From: Thiopontia sp964415865
GTDB taxonomy: Bacteria; Pseudomonadota; Gammaproteobacteria; GCF-002020875
Direction: 5' to 3'
Assembly: GCA_964415865.1 (NCBI GenBank)
Contig: CAYQBY010000012.1
Span: 1 to 39,138, forward strand
Length of the DNA stretch: 39,138 nt
Part shown: positions 8,301-16,369 of the stretch, piece by piece
Layout: each line of letters starts with the position of its first letter
Position numbering within the stretch: position 1 is the first letter of the stretch
Position numbers and translations under genes: made by a program
The notes under the pieces: model-generated
Database searches by the model: none
The model's input: the letters and a program-made list of their open reading frames with translations, nothing else
Told to the model about the DNA's origin: nothing

Positions 8301-8956
8301 CCTTTCTCCTCCACCTTATCCTTATTATGAGTTGAAAGACGTTTTATCAGCCCCTCCAAGCCAACCTTGCGAATCTCTGCCCCAAAGCTGGAACGATAAT
8401 TCTTCACCAGACTCACTCCATCCACAATAATGTCGAATATTTTCCATACCTTTTGCTTGTCCTGCCGGACTCGGAACAGTACAGGTATTGATGGCCCACC
8501 ATCATCTCCGGAAAACTCTGAACGCACCACTGCATCCTTGCGCTTTGGATTACGATGAAAGGGTTTGAAAGTTACAGTCTTGCCCCGAAATTCAAGCAAA
8601 GCACCTGCATAGGTACGAATCAACATCCCGGTGAACTCGTCCATAAACTGCTGTCTCTGTTGTGCAGTTGCCCTGCGCCAACTCTTTCCAATGATCCAGC
8701 GCGACATCAACTTCATATCCAGGTGAGGCATGACAAACTCATCTACCAACATTCTTGCAACCTGCTGGGTATGATCTGGGTCTGTCTTCATAAGATCCTC
8801 TTCCAGCAGGAGCTGATCCATAACCTGTTCAGTCAGATTTTTGAGCAATAGATCAGGCCCCTCTTCGGCCGCCACTGCTGCACCAAACAGCATCCAGACC
8901 AGTAAAATCCAGAAAAAACTACCCTGTTTCTTCGTTAGTCCCAAATGCGGCAACAC
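8297..8956 (-). CDS. mlaC: Periplasmic phospholipid-binding protein MlaC
   Basis: A 219-residue Tol-Tol/MlaC family protein (Ttg2D). A signal peptide is visible (hydrophobic FFWILLVWMLFGAAVA, cleavage likely before AEEG). The mature part shows family segments such as MLVDEFVMPHLDMKLMSRWIIGKSWRRATAQQRQQFMDEF and WKIFDIIVDGVSLVKNYRSSF. MlaC ferries phospholipid between the inner-membrane MlaFEDB complex and the outer-membrane MlaA complex. The start is a GTG at 8956 (or the adjacent TTG), placed just after an AAGGAG ribosome binding site that spans the end of mlaD. mlaA is not in this window. Confidence 0.94.
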   Translation of the reverse strand: MLPHLGLTKKQGSFFWILLVWMLFGAAVAAEEGPDLLLKNLTEQVMDQLLLEEDLMKTDPDHTQQVARMLVDEFVMPHLDMKLMSRWIIGKSWRRATAQQRQQFMDEFTGMLIRTYAGALLEFRGKTVTFKPFHRNPKRKDAVVRSEFSGDDGGPSIPVLFRVRQDKQKVWKIFDIIVDGVSLVKNYRSSFGAEIRKVGLEGLIKRLSTHNKDKVEEKG

Positions 8957-8958
8957 AA

Positions 8959-9552
8959 CTACTCCTTATCCACCTGATTAAACAGAAATTGGCCAATTAC
9001 CTGCTCCAGAGCAATTGATGATTGCGTCATTCTGATCTCATCACCAGGCAGCAGAAATGTCATTCCTCCTCCACCTGGCTCTATACCTATATACTGCTCT
9101 CCCAACATGCCAGCTGTCAGAATTGATGCTGCAGCATCATCATACAGTACCGTTGCACACTCAGGAAATAGTGCAATCTCACTCTCTGCAGGGGGTTCAT
9201 CACCACACAGAATCAGAATTGGCACTCCCTCTTTATCTACCATCTGTTCACCCGATTCCGTGACTCTCTGCAACGGTAGTTTTTCCGGATCAATTCTCAT
9301 CTCCACAATTGCCCGGTATTCCAGATTATCCAGACGCACATCTGTTACTCGACCAACCTGCACACCAGCCATTGTCACTGGTGCTCGCACCTTTAGGCCA
9401 CCAATCTCATCAAAGCGCGCCTCCAGAGGATACCCCGAATCACTGTTGTAGCTACTCAGGTTCCCAACATAGAAGGCCAGCACAAACAGAGAGACTATTC
9501 CCAGTCCTGCAAAAAGACCCACCCAGATTTCTACTGCTCTATCCTGTCCCAT
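8959..9552 (-). CDS. mlaD: MCE-domain protein MlaD with an inserted loop
   Basis: A 197-residue inner-membrane-anchored MCE protein. After a short cytoplasmic start, one membrane helix (about 8-30) leads to the MCE domain (about 40-165): FDEIGGLKVRAPVTMAGVQVGRV followed later by ILTAGMLGEQYIGIEPGG. MlaD forms the hexameric periplasmic ring on MlaE and passes phospholipid to MlaC. Compared with the E. coli protein as I recall it, about 40 extra residues (about 96-136) lie between the LPLQ strand and the LGEQYIG segment, and they contain Cys116 and Cys132. The C-terminal helix ending ALEQVIGQFLFNQ is conserved. It sits 14 bases after mlaE. Confidence 0.93.
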   Translation of the reverse strand: MGQDRAVEIWVGLFAGLGIVSLFVLAFYVGNLSSYNSDSGYPLEARFDEIGGLKVRAPVTMAGVQVGRVTDVRLDNLEYRAIVEMRIDPEKLPLQRVTESGEQMVDKEGVPILILCGDEPPAESEIALFPECATVLYDDAAASILTAGMLGEQYIGIEPGGGGMTFLLPGDEIRMTQSSIALEQVIGQFLFNQVDKE

Positions 9553-9566
9553 TCTACGCCCTACTC

Positions 9567-10319
9567 CTACGCACTAAACATTAACGCTGTTAATACAAAA
9601 TCAAGACTCAATACTGCTAACGATGCATGCACTACGGTGCGGGTTGTTGCCCTGGAGACCCCTTCTGAGGTTGGTGTTGCATCATACCCCTCAAACAGGG
9701 CAATCCAGGTGATTACAAACCCAAACACCACACTCTTTATAATCCCGTTAAGGATATCATCATAAAAATCTACCCGTGCTTGCATCTGTGACCAGAAAGC
9801 ACCGTCATCTACCCCTAACAGGGGAACTGCCACAAAATAACCACCGAACACACCCAACACTGTAAAGAGTGCCGCCAGCAGCGGCATTGAGAGAAAACCG
9901 GCCAGAAAACGTGGGGAGATAATTCTTTGGACTGGATCCACTGCCATCATCTCCATTCCAGAGAGCTGTTCAGTCGCCTTCATTAATCCAATTTCTGCTG
10001 TCAGTGCAGAACCTGCACGGCCTGCGTATAGCAGTGCAGCAACAACTGGTCCCAACTCACGAACCAGGGAAAGCGCTACCAGCACTCCAAGGGACTCCTC
10101 CGCACCAAAATCAACCAGTGTGTTGTAACCCTGCAACCCCAACACCATCCCCACAAAAATTCCCGCCACTATGATGATGACCAGGGAGTGGACACCAATC
10201 CAGTACAGTTGGCGAATCACCAGTCCGAAGCGAGGCAACAGGCTACCCATGCCTCCCAATATACTGAGCAGAAAAAGTTGTCCGCGCCCCAGCCTTCTGA
10301 AAATAGAGAGCAGTCGCAT
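9567..10319 (-). CDS. mlaE: Phospholipid ABC transporter permease MlaE
   Basis: A 250-residue MlaE/YrbE-family permease. It has an amphipathic N-terminus (RLLSIFRRLGRG), about five hydrophobic segments and the family core GMVLGLQGYNTLVDFGAEESLGVLVALSLVRELGPVVAALLYAGRAGSALTAEIGLMKATEQLSGMEMMAVDP at about 56-130. Two copies pair with two MlaF ATPases and the MlaD hexamer to move phospholipids at the inner membrane and keep outer-membrane lipid asymmetry. The ATG start overlaps the mlaF stop by one base (TAATG), so the genes are translationally coupled. Confidence 0.96.
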   Translation of the reverse strand: MRLLSIFRRLGRGQLFLLSILGGMGSLLPRFGLVIRQLYWIGVHSLVIIIVAGIFVGMVLGLQGYNTLVDFGAEESLGVLVALSLVRELGPVVAALLYAGRAGSALTAEIGLMKATEQLSGMEMMAVDPVQRIISPRFLAGFLSMPLLAALFTVLGVFGGYFVAVPLLGVDDGAFWSQMQARVDFYDDILNGIIKSVVFGFVITWIALFEGYDATPTSEGVSRATTRTVVHASLAVLSLDFVLTALMFSA

Positions 10320-11125
10320 TATATAGACCTCAGCATTTCATGCTCAATGGACTCTGCCGGATAGTGAAAGGGGACAGGACCATCCGGGGCACCCTGCATA
10401 AACTGCCCTATCCAGGCTGAGCTATTCTGTTGTAGCTGCTGAGGTGTCCCTTTACCAATCACCCTGCCCTCGGCCAGCAGATAGACATAATCAGCAATTG
10501 CCATAGTCTCTTCAACATCATGAGAGACTATTACACTGGTTAATCTCAGGGTTCGATTCAGCTCACGAATGAGCTTCATCAATACGCCCATGGAGATTGG
10601 GTCCTGACCAGTAAATGGCTCATCATACATAACCATCATGGGATCAAGAGCAATAGCTCGTGCCAATGCCACGCGACGTGCCATCCCCCCTGAAAGTTCA
10701 GATGGCATAAGGTCTCTGGCACCACGCAGACCAACAGACTGCAGCTTCATCAGCACCAGATCATGAATCATTGACTCCGGCAGACCAGCATGTTCCCGCA
10801 GTGGAAAAGCAACATTTTCAAACACTGTCATATCAGTCAACAAGGCACTACTCTGGAACAGCATACCCATACGTTTACGTAGCGAGTAGAGTGAATTGTG
10901 GTCAAGTTCAGAGATATTTTTACCGTCCACATGAACTGTGCCCGCCAGAGGAGTCAACTGTCCTCCGATAAGACGTAACAGCGTGGTCTTGCCAGTTCCA
11001 CTGGGGCCCATAATGGCAACAATTTTACCCCGGTGAATATCCAGGTTGATCCCTTGAAAAAGCGGCATATTCTCACCACTACGACTTTCGTGGACAAACT
11101 CAAGATCACGAATACGTACCAGCAC
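10319..11125 (-). CDS. mlaF: Phospholipid ABC transporter ATPase MlaF
   Basis: ATPase of the Mla transporter, about 268 residues from the GTG at 11125. It shows Walker A GPSGTGKTT (about 40-48), Q-loop LFQSSALLTDMTVFENVAFPL, signature ELSGGMARRVALARAIALDP, Walker B MMVMYDEPFTGQDP and H-loop IVSHDVEET. The start at 11125 is preferred because an AGAAGG sequence lies nine bases upstream and the length then equals the family norm. A GTG at 11179 would add 18 very basic residues (MPKPYRHRKKPQKRRRSD), which looks like translated leader. It is the first gene of the mla-murA-his run; the 77 bases between 11179 and the unknown upstream gene hold no feature I can support. Confidence 0.94.
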   Translation of the reverse strand: MLVRIRDLEFVHESRSGENMPLFQGINLDIHRGKIVAIMGPSGTGKTTLLRLIGGQLTPLAGTVHVDGKNISELDHNSLYSLRKRMGMLFQSSALLTDMTVFENVAFPLREHAGLPESMIHDLVLMKLQSVGLRGARDLMPSELSGGMARRVALARAIALDPMMVMYDEPFTGQDPISMGVLMKLIRELNRTLRLTSVIVSHDVEETMAIADYVYLLAEGRVIGKGTPQQLQQNSSAWIGQFMQGAPDGPVPFHYPAESIEHEMLRSI

Positions 11126-11256
11126 ATCAGAACGCCTTCTTTTCTGGGGCTTTTTTCTATGTCTATATGGTTTTGGCACCGGCCGCTCTCTAATGGTAAA
11201 CAGTTAAGGTAAGAATTATGCCCAACTCGCCACACAGAGGCCAATTGTAGTAGCTA

Positions 11257-11880
11257 TTACCCCAATAATGAGGAGATAACCTCTGCATTATCAAGATTAC
11301 TGCCCAAGCCTGGAGCTGGGACAAAAATCAGGGTATCGATATCCTGATTTTTCAATAACTCAATCAAACTCCTCATCTCCATTGGCATAAGCTCCCTGGA
11401 GGCATGGAGTAGAGCAACCCCATCCCCTCCCTGCAACGAGACAACGACCTCCATCAGCGGGTCATCCACGGAGAGCTCTACCATCCGGAATACCGGAATA
11501 TTTGAGGAGAAGTTATATTGAAAATTATCATCCCCATACAGCACCACCCCCAGCCATTTACCCTGCAATAGTTTTAGTTTTTTCAATATCTCCTCTTCTG
11601 TCACCTTCGAAGAAGCAGAAAGTTCCGAGGAGGAGAGGGAGAGAAAAAAACCAAGCTGCTCATGGGTATCCTCCTCCCACTCCTTAATCTCATCTACATC
11701 GGCACTGTTGAAAGTTTCAAAAGGGATAACAATACGATCCACCATATTGGAGAGGTACGTAAGCCTCCAGTCATCTGGTAGATCATCCGGAAAGATACCT
11801 GAGTCACTGAACCCACTCCTCCAGCCAAACAGACCTAACCGTAACAGGGGAATAACTGTCTCCTGTTTTGTCTGGCTCAC
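11257..11880 (-). CDS. Unrecognised 207-residue protein, weakly DUF72/YecE-like
   Basis: I do not recognise this protein with confidence. It is soluble and acidic, with no signal peptide or membrane segment. The N-terminus (LRLGLFGWRSGFSDSGIFPDDLPDDWRLTYLSN, about 13-45) and a following stretch near 66-85 (KEWEEDTHEQLGFFLSLSSSEL) resemble the start of DUF72/YecE TIM-barrel proteins, which have G-W...FYP..LP...L.YY and W...TP..F.F..K.S at similar spacing, but it is shorter than the usual 240-300 residues and the later barrel motifs are not evident. The C-terminus contains an LLKNQDIDTLIFVPAPGLGSN segment. It starts with GTG 11880 and diverges from yrbG. Same-strand position upstream of mlaF makes co-transcription with mla possible. 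Confidence 0.75.
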   Translation of the reverse strand: MSQTKQETVIPLLRLGLFGWRSGFSDSGIFPDDLPDDWRLTYLSNMVDRIVIPFETFNSADVDEIKEWEEDTHEQLGFFLSLSSSELSASSKVTEEEILKKLKLLQGKWLGVVLYGDDNFQYNFSSNIPVFRMVELSVDDPLMEVVVSLQGGDGVALLHASRELMPMEMRSLIELLKNQDIDTLIFVPAPGLGSNLDNAEVISSLLG

Positions 11881-11912
11881 CCAAAGATCCCGTAATTTAG
11901 TGACATTGATGG

Positions 11913-11920
11913 ATTATACT
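11913..11920. promoter_or_regulatory. Overlapping divergent -10 elements between yrbG and the unknown gene
   Basis: The 8-base core ATTATACT reads TATACT on the plus strand (11915-11920, five of six consensus bases) and a perfect TATAAT on the minus strand (11918-11913). It lies in the 48-base gap between two divergent genes. No good -35 box is seen on either side at 16-18 bases. On the plus strand the predicted transcription start falls at or just before the yrbG ATG (11929), and no Shine-Dalgarno is present there, so a leaderless mRNA is possible. This is a prediction from sequence only. Confidence 0.4.
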
Positions 11921-11928
11921 ATGCCCCC

Positions 11929-12927
11929 ATGATCGAGAACTTAATTGCCATTACAGCAGGGATCGCCATACTGGTCTGGAGTGCCGACCGTTTTGTTATG
12001 GGGGCTGCTGCAACCGCCCAACATTTTAATATCTCACCCCTGGTTATTGGTCTTGTCATCATGGGATTTGGTACTAGCGCCCCGGAGATGATGGTCTCTT
12101 CACTTGCAGCTATTGAGGGCAGCCCCGGCATAGGTATTGGAAATGCCCTTGGATCAAATATTGCCAACATTGCTCTGGTGCTTGGGGTAACCGCCATGAT
12201 CCTGCCAATTGCTGTACGGTCAGAAATTTTGCGCAGGGAATTTCCTATCCTAATATTTGTAACCGGCGGATGTGGATTGATGTTGCTGGATTACTCACTG
12301 GATCGTCTGGATGGAGCCATTTTGCTCTTTTCGCTGGTGCTGTTGATGGTATGGCTGATTCAGAATGGCCAAGAGAGCGCCGCCAGAGATAGCCTGAGTC
12401 CGGAGGTTAATGAAGAGATTCCTCAACTCCCAATAAAACGTGCCCTGTTCTGGACCTTTGCCGGTCTGATTGCACTGCTGCTTAGCTCTCGCCTGATTGT
12501 CTGGGCCGCCGTAGAGATAGCACATGCTTTCGAGGTCAGTGAATTAATTATTGGGCTAACAATTATTGCAATTGGAACCAGCTTGCCGGAGCTTGCTGCC
12601 TCCATTACTGCGGCTCGCAAACGAGAACATGATATGGCTATTGGAAATATCATCGGTTCTAACCTGTTCAACATCCTTGGCGTATTGGCACTCCCCGGAC
12701 TCATTGCTCCCGGAATGATTGAACCGGAAGTTCTCTCTCGAGACTTCGTAGTCATGGCAACACTCACCCTGATGTTGTTTGTGATGGTGCGTCTATTTCG
12801 GAACGACAACAAGCCCATCGGGACTGAGCAGGTAGCCAGCAAGATGATTGGACGAATAGAGGGAGCGTTGCTCCTTACTTGCTTCTTTGGCTATCTGGGA
12901 CTACTGTACTATCAGACTATTCAATAA
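11929..12927 (+). CDS. yrbG: Calcium/sodium antiporter family protein (YrbG)
   Basis: A 332-residue inner-membrane protein of the CaCA (K-independent Na/Ca exchanger) family. It has about ten membrane helices and the two inverted alpha-repeats: GFGTSAPEMMVS (46-57) with GNALGSNIANIALVLG (71-86), and AIGTSLPELAASI (214-226) with GNIIGSNLFNILGVLA (239-254). The repeated acidic G-T-S-x-P-E motifs form the ion-binding site. A charged cytoplasmic loop separates the halves (about 145-170). It heads the block yrbG-kdsD-kdsC-lptC-lptA-lptB-rpoN-hpf, an order shared with E. coli. ATG 11929 fits the family start, though no ribosome binding site precedes it. The physiological ion is not proven for YrbG. 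Confidence 0.93.
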   Translation: MIENLIAITAGIAILVWSADRFVMGAAATAQHFNISPLVIGLVIMGFGTSAPEMMVSSLAAIEGSPGIGIGNALGSNIANIALVLGVTAMILPIAVRSEILRREFPILIFVTGGCGLMLLDYSLDRLDGAILLFSLVLLMVWLIQNGQESAARDSLSPEVNEEIPQLPIKRALFWTFAGLIALLLSSRLIVWAAVEIAHAFEVSELIIGLTIIAIGTSLPELAASITAARKREHDMAIGNIIGSNLFNILGVLALPGLIAPGMIEPEVLSRDFVVMATLTLMLFVMVRLFRNDNKPIGTEQVASKMIGRIEGALLLTCFFGYLGLLYYQTIQ

Positions 12928-12955
12928 CAAAAACAAAGAGATCTCCGATTAACAC

Positions 12956-13930
12956 ATGAATGACACAGCTAAACTATCGGTACTGGGCAAGGCAGTTATA
13001 CGGGAAGAGGCACTGGCTATAGAGGCACTGCTTGATCGGATCGATCACACTTTTGAGTCTGCCTGCCAGGCCATGCTGGATTGTAATGGGCGTATCGTTG
13101 TAATAGGTATGGGAAAATCAGGCCATATTGGCAGCAAGATTGCTGCCACACTTGCTAGCACCGGATCCCCCGCCTTCTTTGTTCATCCCGGTGAAGCCAG
13201 CCATGGAGATCTTGGTATGGTGACAGAGAGCGATGTGGTAGTTGCGCTCTCCAACTCTGGAGAGACCAGTGAGCTATTGATGCTTCTACCGGTCATCAAA
13301 CGACTCGGGGTTCCCTTGATCGCATTGACCGGAAAACCCAACTCTACCCTGGCAACCGCATCTGATATTCATCTTGATATTAGTGTAGAAAAGGAGGCTT
13401 GCCCACTTGGGCTAGCGCCCACCTCCAGCACCACTGCAACTCTGGTGATGGGTGATGCACTGGCTGTTGCCCTGCTGGAACATCGCGGGTTTACCGAGGA
13501 GGATTTTGCCCGCTCTCATCCTGCAGGGGCACTTGGGAGAAGACTGCTGCTACGTGTCGGTGACATCATGCACAAGGGAGAACGCATTCCGTCAGTACCA
13601 AGCGGATCCATAGTACGTGATGCACTATTGGAGATGACATCAAAAGGGCTGGGGATGACTGCTGTAGTCGATCAACAGGGGGAGATAACTGGCGTCTACA
13701 CAGACGGTGATCTCCGTCGCACCATGGATCAACAGGTTGATCTCCAACAAACCCCCGTAGATGATGTCATGAGTCGCAACTGCACAACGGTCAAGGAGGA
13801 GCTCCTGGTAGAGGAGGTTCTTAGCATCATGGATCAAAAAAATATCAATGGGCTATTTGTGGTTAATGAACACAAACAGATAGTCGGCGCCCTCAATATG
13901 CTGGATCTACTCCACGCAAAGGCTGTATAG
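12956..13930 (+). CDS. kdsD: Arabinose-5-phosphate isomerase
   Basis: This 324-residue enzyme interconverts D-ribulose 5-phosphate and D-arabinose 5-phosphate, the entry point to Kdo for lipopolysaccharide. An N-terminal SIS sugar-isomerase domain (about 30-175) contains GMGKSGHIGSKIAATLAS (51-68), HPGEASHGDLGM and SNSGETSELL. Two CBS domains follow (about 205-265 and 270-324). The segment CPLGLAPTSSTTATLVMGDALAVAL is characteristic of KdsD. Length matches the family (about 325-330). It is eight bases upstream of kdsC, the phosphatase later in the same pathway. The Shine-Dalgarno sequence is weak. Confidence 0.96.
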   Translation: MNDTAKLSVLGKAVIREEALAIEALLDRIDHTFESACQAMLDCNGRIVVIGMGKSGHIGSKIAATLASTGSPAFFVHPGEASHGDLGMVTESDVVVALSNSGETSELLMLLPVIKRLGVPLIALTGKPNSTLATASDIHLDISVEKEACPLGLAPTSSTTATLVMGDALAVALLEHRGFTEEDFARSHPAGALGRRLLLRVGDIMHKGERIPSVPSGSIVRDALLEMTSKGLGMTAVVDQQGEITGVYTDGDLRRTMDQQVDLQQTPVDDVMSRNCTTVKEELLVEEVLSIMDQKNINGLFVVNEHKQIVGALNMLDLLHAKAV

Positions 13931-13938
13931 GACCATTT

Positions 13939-14490
13939 ATGAATATTGAGATGAGCGATGAACTCAGGGTACGAGCCAAAAATATAAAACTGGTTATTTT
14001 TGATGTCGACGGCGTGCTTACTGATGGACGTCTATTCTTTGGAGATGATGGCCAGGAATATAAGGCGTTTCACTCACGAGACGGTCTGGGGATGAAAATG
14101 CTGATGCACAGTGGTGTGGAGGTTGCTGTGATTACTGCACGCTCTTCAAATGTTGTTGCTCACCGCATGCAAAATCTCGGGGTTCGTCACTTCTATCAAG
14201 GACAGGCAGACAAGGTGCCCGCATTTTTGGGCATTGCTGAAGAGATGCAGATCGGACACGAGGCTGTTGCTTATGTGGGGGACGATCTTATTGACCTGCC
14301 AGTCATGGCTCGTGTGGGACTTGCGATTGCAGTTGCAGATGCTCATCCCGAGGTTTGCTCCCGCTCTCACTGGATTACCCCGCACCAAGGGGGGCAAGGT
14401 GCTGCACGTGACGCATGTGAGATGATTATGGGTGCGCAAGGATCGCTTCAGTCTGTGATTGACGGACAACTTGCGGGAATCACCAATTAA
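13939..14490 (+). CDS. kdsC: 3-deoxy-manno-octulosonate-8-phosphatase
   Basis: A 183-residue HAD-superfamily C0-type phosphatase that hydrolyses Kdo 8-phosphate to Kdo. Motif I is VIFDVDGVLTDG with nucleophile Asp22 and acid/base Asp24; the squiggle-flap region FHSRDGLGMKML follows; motif II is AVITARSS; the motif III lysine is in QADKVPAF; motif IV is YVGDDLIDLPVM. There is no cap domain, as expected for KdsC tetramers. AGGA seven bases before the ATG supports the start. It lies between kdsD and lptC in the LPS block. Confidence 0.96.
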   Translation: MNIEMSDELRVRAKNIKLVIFDVDGVLTDGRLFFGDDGQEYKAFHSRDGLGMKMLMHSGVEVAVITARSSNVVAHRMQNLGVRHFYQGQADKVPAFLGIAEEMQIGHEAVAYVGDDLIDLPVMARVGLAIAVADAHPEVCSRSHWITPHQGGQGAARDACEMIMGAQGSLQSVIDGQLAGITN

Positions 14491-14505
14491 CCACATCAAT
14501 AAATC

Positions 14506-15048
14506 ATGTCCAGCAGAAACATTCTCACCATTATTCTACTGATTGCTGTGGCTGGAACATGGTATCTAATTCCAGATCAACTGCCTCCACAACACACACC
14601 TGCACAACAAACTGACTATTTCATGGTTACACTGGAGCGCAAAAAGATGGATCTTTCTGGAGAAATTACCAGTACGTTCAGTGCTGACCGAGTTGACCAC
14701 TATCCAGCAGACAATCGTGCAGAACTGATCCAGCCCCGTGCCACCACCTACAGCCCGGACAATCCACCATGGCATATGCATGCTGATGAGGGGACTCAGT
14801 GGGAAGATGAAAATCGGGTAACCATGCGGGGCAATGTGATCGCTAACCAAAATTATCCGGAGAGCCCTCGCTTTTCTCGAATGGAGACGAATGAGGCTGA
14901 ACTGTTTCTTGATACCAACTCCATGAAAACCGACGAATTGATAACCTTCACCACAGACCGTACCACAACCACATCCACTGGGGCAGAACTGCATCTTGAT
15001 ACTGGTGAGATTCACCTGCTGAAAAGCTCATCTGGACACTACAAATAA
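14506..15048 (+). CDS. lptC: LPS export protein LptC
   Basis: A 180-residue bitopic inner-membrane protein. It has one N-terminal membrane helix (ILTIILLIAVAGTWYLI, about 5-21) and a periplasmic beta-jellyroll domain with typical segments YFMVTLERKKMDLSGEITSTFSADRVDHYP, MHADEGTQWEDENRVTMRGNV and LHLDTGEIHL. LptC links the LptB2FG transporter to LptA in the trans-envelope LPS bridge. It is short compared with E. coli (191 residues) but keeps the domain. There is little ribosome binding sequence before the ATG; translation may be coupled to kdsC, whose stop is 15 bases upstream. Confidence 0.92.
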   Translation: MSSRNILTIILLIAVAGTWYLIPDQLPPQHTPAQQTDYFMVTLERKKMDLSGEITSTFSADRVDHYPADNRAELIQPRATTYSPDNPPWHMHADEGTQWEDENRVTMRGNVIANQNYPESPRFSRMETNEAELFLDTNSMKTDELITFTTDRTTTTSTGAELHLDTGEIHLLKSSSGHYK

Positions 15049-15062
15049 GAGGACCGCACGTC

Positions 15063-15608
15063 ATGACACACAAAATATTATTTGCCATAGCTATATTATT
15101 CTCATCCACCCTGCTTGCCCTGCCAACAGATAAAGATCAGCCTCTCGAGATCAACTCCGAATCTGCCGAACTGCGAGAACAGGAGGGCTATGCAATCTAT
15201 ACCAATGATGTACGTATGGTTCAGGGGTCACTGCAGATTGATGCCGACCGTGTAGAAATATTTTTTCCTGACAAAAAGGTAACAAAGGCTCTGATCTATG
15301 GGGACGGAGAGAAACGTGCTTATTTTCAACAGACCCCAAACCTCGGAGATAAGCCTGTAAAGGGTACAGCCAAACGTATTGTCTATCAGGTAGATCCTGA
15401 TGAGATTCGACTCTTGGGAGATGATATTCGGGGAGAGGCCATATTCTGCCAAAAGGGGAGCGAACAGAAAGGAAAGCGTATAATCTATGACATCGAGAAT
15501 GATGTGATGCGTGCAAAAGCACGAGTGCAATCCATCTTCCGTCCAGACAGTGCCCCAGGCAATTGTGACCATATTCACTCCGACTATCGTCAACCTCCTG
15601 CTCCATGA
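15063..15608 (+). CDS. lptA: LPS transport periplasmic protein LptA
   Basis: A 181-residue protein with a signal peptide (ILFAIAILFSSTLLA, cleavage near LPTDKDQ) followed by an OstA-like beta-jellyroll: PLEINSESAELREQEGYAIYTNDVRMVQGSLQIDADRVEIFFPD, a classic LptA pattern, and later KGTAKRIVYQVDPDEIRLLGDD. LptA oligomers bridge LptC and the outer-membrane LptD/E. A GAGGA sequence precedes the ATG. The stop overlaps the lptB start in ATGA, so the two are translationally coupled. It contains two cysteines late in the protein (in IFCQKG and PGNCDH), which could pair in the periplasm. Confidence 0.94.
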   Translation: MTHKILFAIAILFSSTLLALPTDKDQPLEINSESAELREQEGYAIYTNDVRMVQGSLQIDADRVEIFFPDKKVTKALIYGDGEKRAYFQQTPNLGDKPVKGTAKRIVYQVDPDEIRLLGDDIRGEAIFCQKGSEQKGKRIIYDIENDVMRAKARVQSIFRPDSAPGNCDHIHSDYRQPPAP

Positions 15609-16357
15609 ACAACCCGCAAAGTAAGATTGATCAACCTGTACTCTCTGCAAAACATCTGGAAAAACGTTTTGGAAAAAAACAGGTCGTCAAGGATGTATCA
15701 ATCAATGTAACTGGGGGCGAGATTGTTGGGCTTCTTGGACCTAATGGAGCAGGGAAAACAACCGCCTTTTACATGATCGTGGGCCTACTCAAGGCAAATA
15801 ATGGAACTATCCACCTGAATGGTACAAATCTGACCAAGTACCCCATGCATCAACGGGCACGTATGGGTATCGGTTATCTTCCTCAGGAACCATCAGTATT
15901 CAGAAAACTATCCGTTGAGGATAATCTGCTGGCCATACTCCAGTATAGAGAGGATCTTGATGATACAGAGATGGAATCAGAGATAGACAGACTGCTTGAA
16001 GAGTTTCATCTGACTCACATCAGAAATTCAAAAGGGGCTAGCCTCTCTGGTGGAGAGCGTCGAAGAGTAGAGATTGCACGTGCGTTAGCTGCAAAACCAA
16101 GTTTTATTCTGCTTGATGAGCCTTTTGCAGGGGTGGATCCAATCTCTGTTATTGATATACAGAAGGTTGTTCGACATCTGGCAGAGCGTGGTATCGGAGT
16201 CATTATTACTGATCATAATGTCAGAGAGACCCTGTCTGTCTGTAATCGTGCCTATATCATCAATGAGGGTACTGTTATCGCCGAAGGTGACCCGAACCAC
16301 ATTCTTGAACATGACCAGGTGCGCCAAGTCTACCTCGGACATCAATTCCAGATGTAA
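15605..16357 (+). CDS. lptB: LPS export ABC transporter ATPase LptB
   Basis: A 250-residue ATPase that powers LPS extraction with LptF/LptG. It contains Walker A GPNGAGKTT (45-53), Q-loop YLPQEPSVFRKLSVEDN, signature SLSGGERRRVEIARALA, Walker B FILLDEPFAGVDP and the H-loop ITDHNVRETL. The stretch GIGYLPQEPSVFRKLSVEDNLLA identifies LptB among ABC ATPases. An extra ten or so residues (MNNPQSKIDQ) precede the usual start, but the ATGA overlap with lptA supports using this ATG. rpoN follows 12 bases later, the conserved order. lptF and lptG are not in this window. Confidence 0.97.
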   Translation: MNNPQSKIDQPVLSAKHLEKRFGKKQVVKDVSINVTGGEIVGLLGPNGAGKTTAFYMIVGLLKANNGTIHLNGTNLTKYPMHQRARMGIGYLPQEPSVFRKLSVEDNLLAILQYREDLDDTEMESEIDRLLEEFHLTHIRNSKGASLSGGERRRVEIARALAAKPSFILLDEPFAGVDPISVIDIQKVVRHLAERGIGVIITDHNVRETLSVCNRAYIINEGTVIAEGDPNHILEHDQVRQVYLGHQFQM

Positions 16358-16369
16358 TATAGCCCCCTT

